NCBI GenBank assembly: GCA_903881565.1
Contig: CAIRTR010000022.1
Span: 1 to 50,835 of the forward strand
Length of the DNA stretch: 50,835 bases
Origin: Oligoflexia bacterium
Lineage (GTDB): Bacteria > Bdellovibrionota > UBA1018
Direction: 5' to 3'
This document shows, one piece after another, positions 50,275-50,835 of this stretch; position 1 is the first letter of the stretch; each line of letters opens with the position of its first letter. The position numbers were made by a program, and so were the translations under genes. The notes under the pieces are model-generated. The model made no database searches, was not told where the DNA came from, and was given only the letters and a program-made list of their open reading frames with translations.

Positions 50275-50835
50275 GAGCTTATATAAGAGGCGAGCGCCCA
50301 CATTGGCGTCCCATTCACTAGCCCCCGTTGGATCGGGAGCGACTTCATTTAGATCAAAGCCCACAATCTTTCGTCCGGATTTAACTAATGCGCCGAGAAG
50401 ATAGTTTGCTTCGTTGAATTCTAATCCGCCCGGAACCGGCGTTCCGGTGTTGGGGCAAAACCGTGCATCCAGCGCGTCGATATCAAAGGTGACCCAAACA
50501 TTCTTGGGGAGTGTGCTGATGATTTCTTCTGCCATCTTCACCCAGGTGGTTCCTTCGAAACGTCGAAGGGCTAATTCGCGGTCGGTGTAGCATCGAGCTC
50601 GGTCTCCTTGCGCCTTCACAAAGGCCATCTCTTGTTCGCAAACGTCTCTGATTCCCACCTGCACCAGTTTTGAAACCTGCGGAATTTGATTGAGCACATT
50701 GCGCAAAATTGAAGCATGCGACCACACAAACCCTTCATAAGCGTCGCGGGTGTCGGAGTGGGCATCAAAGTGGAGAACGCCAAGGCTCGGGACCGATTCG
50801 GCTGCCGCTTTGATGGCGCCAAACGGCACGGAATG
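50230..50835 (-). CDS. Ureohydrolase (agmatinase/arginase family), 5' end outside the window
   Basis: The frame runs off the right edge; the last codons read HSVPFGAIK, matching the GGDHS-x-x-FGAI motif of agmatinases. Metal ligands are seen in HFDAHSDTRD (binuclear Mn site) and FDIDALD. About 200 residues are present of the usual roughly 300. These enzymes remove urea or guanidino groups from agmatine, arginine or related compounds. The exact substrate is uncertain. It ends with TAG inside the protease gene. Confidence 0.88.
   Translation of the reverse strand, partial: HSVPFGAIKAAAESVPSLGVLHFDAHSDTRDAYEGFVWSHASILRNVLNQIPQVSKLVQVGIRDVCEQEMAFVKAQGDRARCYTDRELALRRFEGTTWVKMAEEIISTLPKNVWVTFDIDALDARFCPNTGTPVPGGLEFNEANYLLGALVKSGRKIVGFDLNEVAPDPTGASEWDANVGARLLYKLSAWTLASQGKCRLA

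Overview
The window reads as a chromosomal segment of a Gram-negative bacterium of the Bdellovibrionota (Bdellovibrio-like) type. That placement is an inference from gene content: an AmpG-like muropeptide permease beside murein-peptide amidase and DedA genes, folate-dependent TrmFO, an etfB-etfA-membrane Fe-S oxidoreductase operon, LolA beside SMC, many lipoproteins and beta-barrel candidates, and several MotAB-type and HNH genes of the kind common there. There is no rRNA, tRNA, phage or insertion-sequence gene that I can recognise. Most of the window has housekeeping-like composition. AT-richer patches lie at about 28.0-28.3, 30.8-34.2 and 40.2-42.8 kb, and these hold most of the accessory genes.

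Layout. 1-11.3 kb: cut AmpG-like permease, PaaI-type thioesterase, an Arg/Gly/Pro-rich protein, an outer-membrane protein, an HNH endonuclease, an EamA exporter, trmFO, a XerC/D recombinase, DedA, an M14 amidase and a GT-C glycosyltransferase. 11.3-18.6 kb (minus strand): a tight seven-gene operon that looks like an envelope-spanning, ion-driven motor. Its order is an outer-membrane barrel with a CsgG/FlgO-like front domain, a TPR lipoprotein, a fusion of a periplasmic ring-like region with a cytoplasmic FliG-like region, a cyclic-nucleotide-binding protein, MotA, MotB, and a zinc-ribbon/TM/SH3 protein. 18.7-29.1 kb: M48 membrane protease, a lipoprotein, two diverged tandem copies of an unknown convergent gene pair, lolA, smc, a structured intergenic region and rsmE. 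29.3-36.6 kb: an accessory island with a HEPN/MNT toxin-antitoxin module, a MazEF-type module, a partial and scarred second copy of the HEPN/MNT locus, DUF1554 and outer-membrane proteins with a LysR regulator, and several gene remnants. 36.8-38.4 kb: dapA-dapB. 38.4-42.8 kb: a DUF2723 glycosyltransferase, an unknown protein, and a likely RiPP locus (a precursor with three 23-residue repeats, a terminator, then a radical SAM/SPASM maturase). 42.9-50.8 kb: etfBA plus the quinone-linked Fe-S oxidoreductase, two lipoproteins (one a metzincin protease), a UbiB-family kinase and a cut ureohydrolase.

The two best candidates for undescribed systems are the FliG-fusion/MotAB operon and the repeat-peptide/radical SAM locus. 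In the first, MotA and MotB would form the stator. The FliG-like face would be fixed to the inner membrane by its own ring-like part instead of by FliF. The TPR lipoprotein, barrel and SH3 protein would link it to the peptidoglycan and outer membrane, and the cyclic-nucleotide protein could regulate it. In the second, the maturase would modify the repeated DLGTTHIRVK core of an exported peptide. Both proposals rest on sequence patterns read by eye and need profile searches and experiments.
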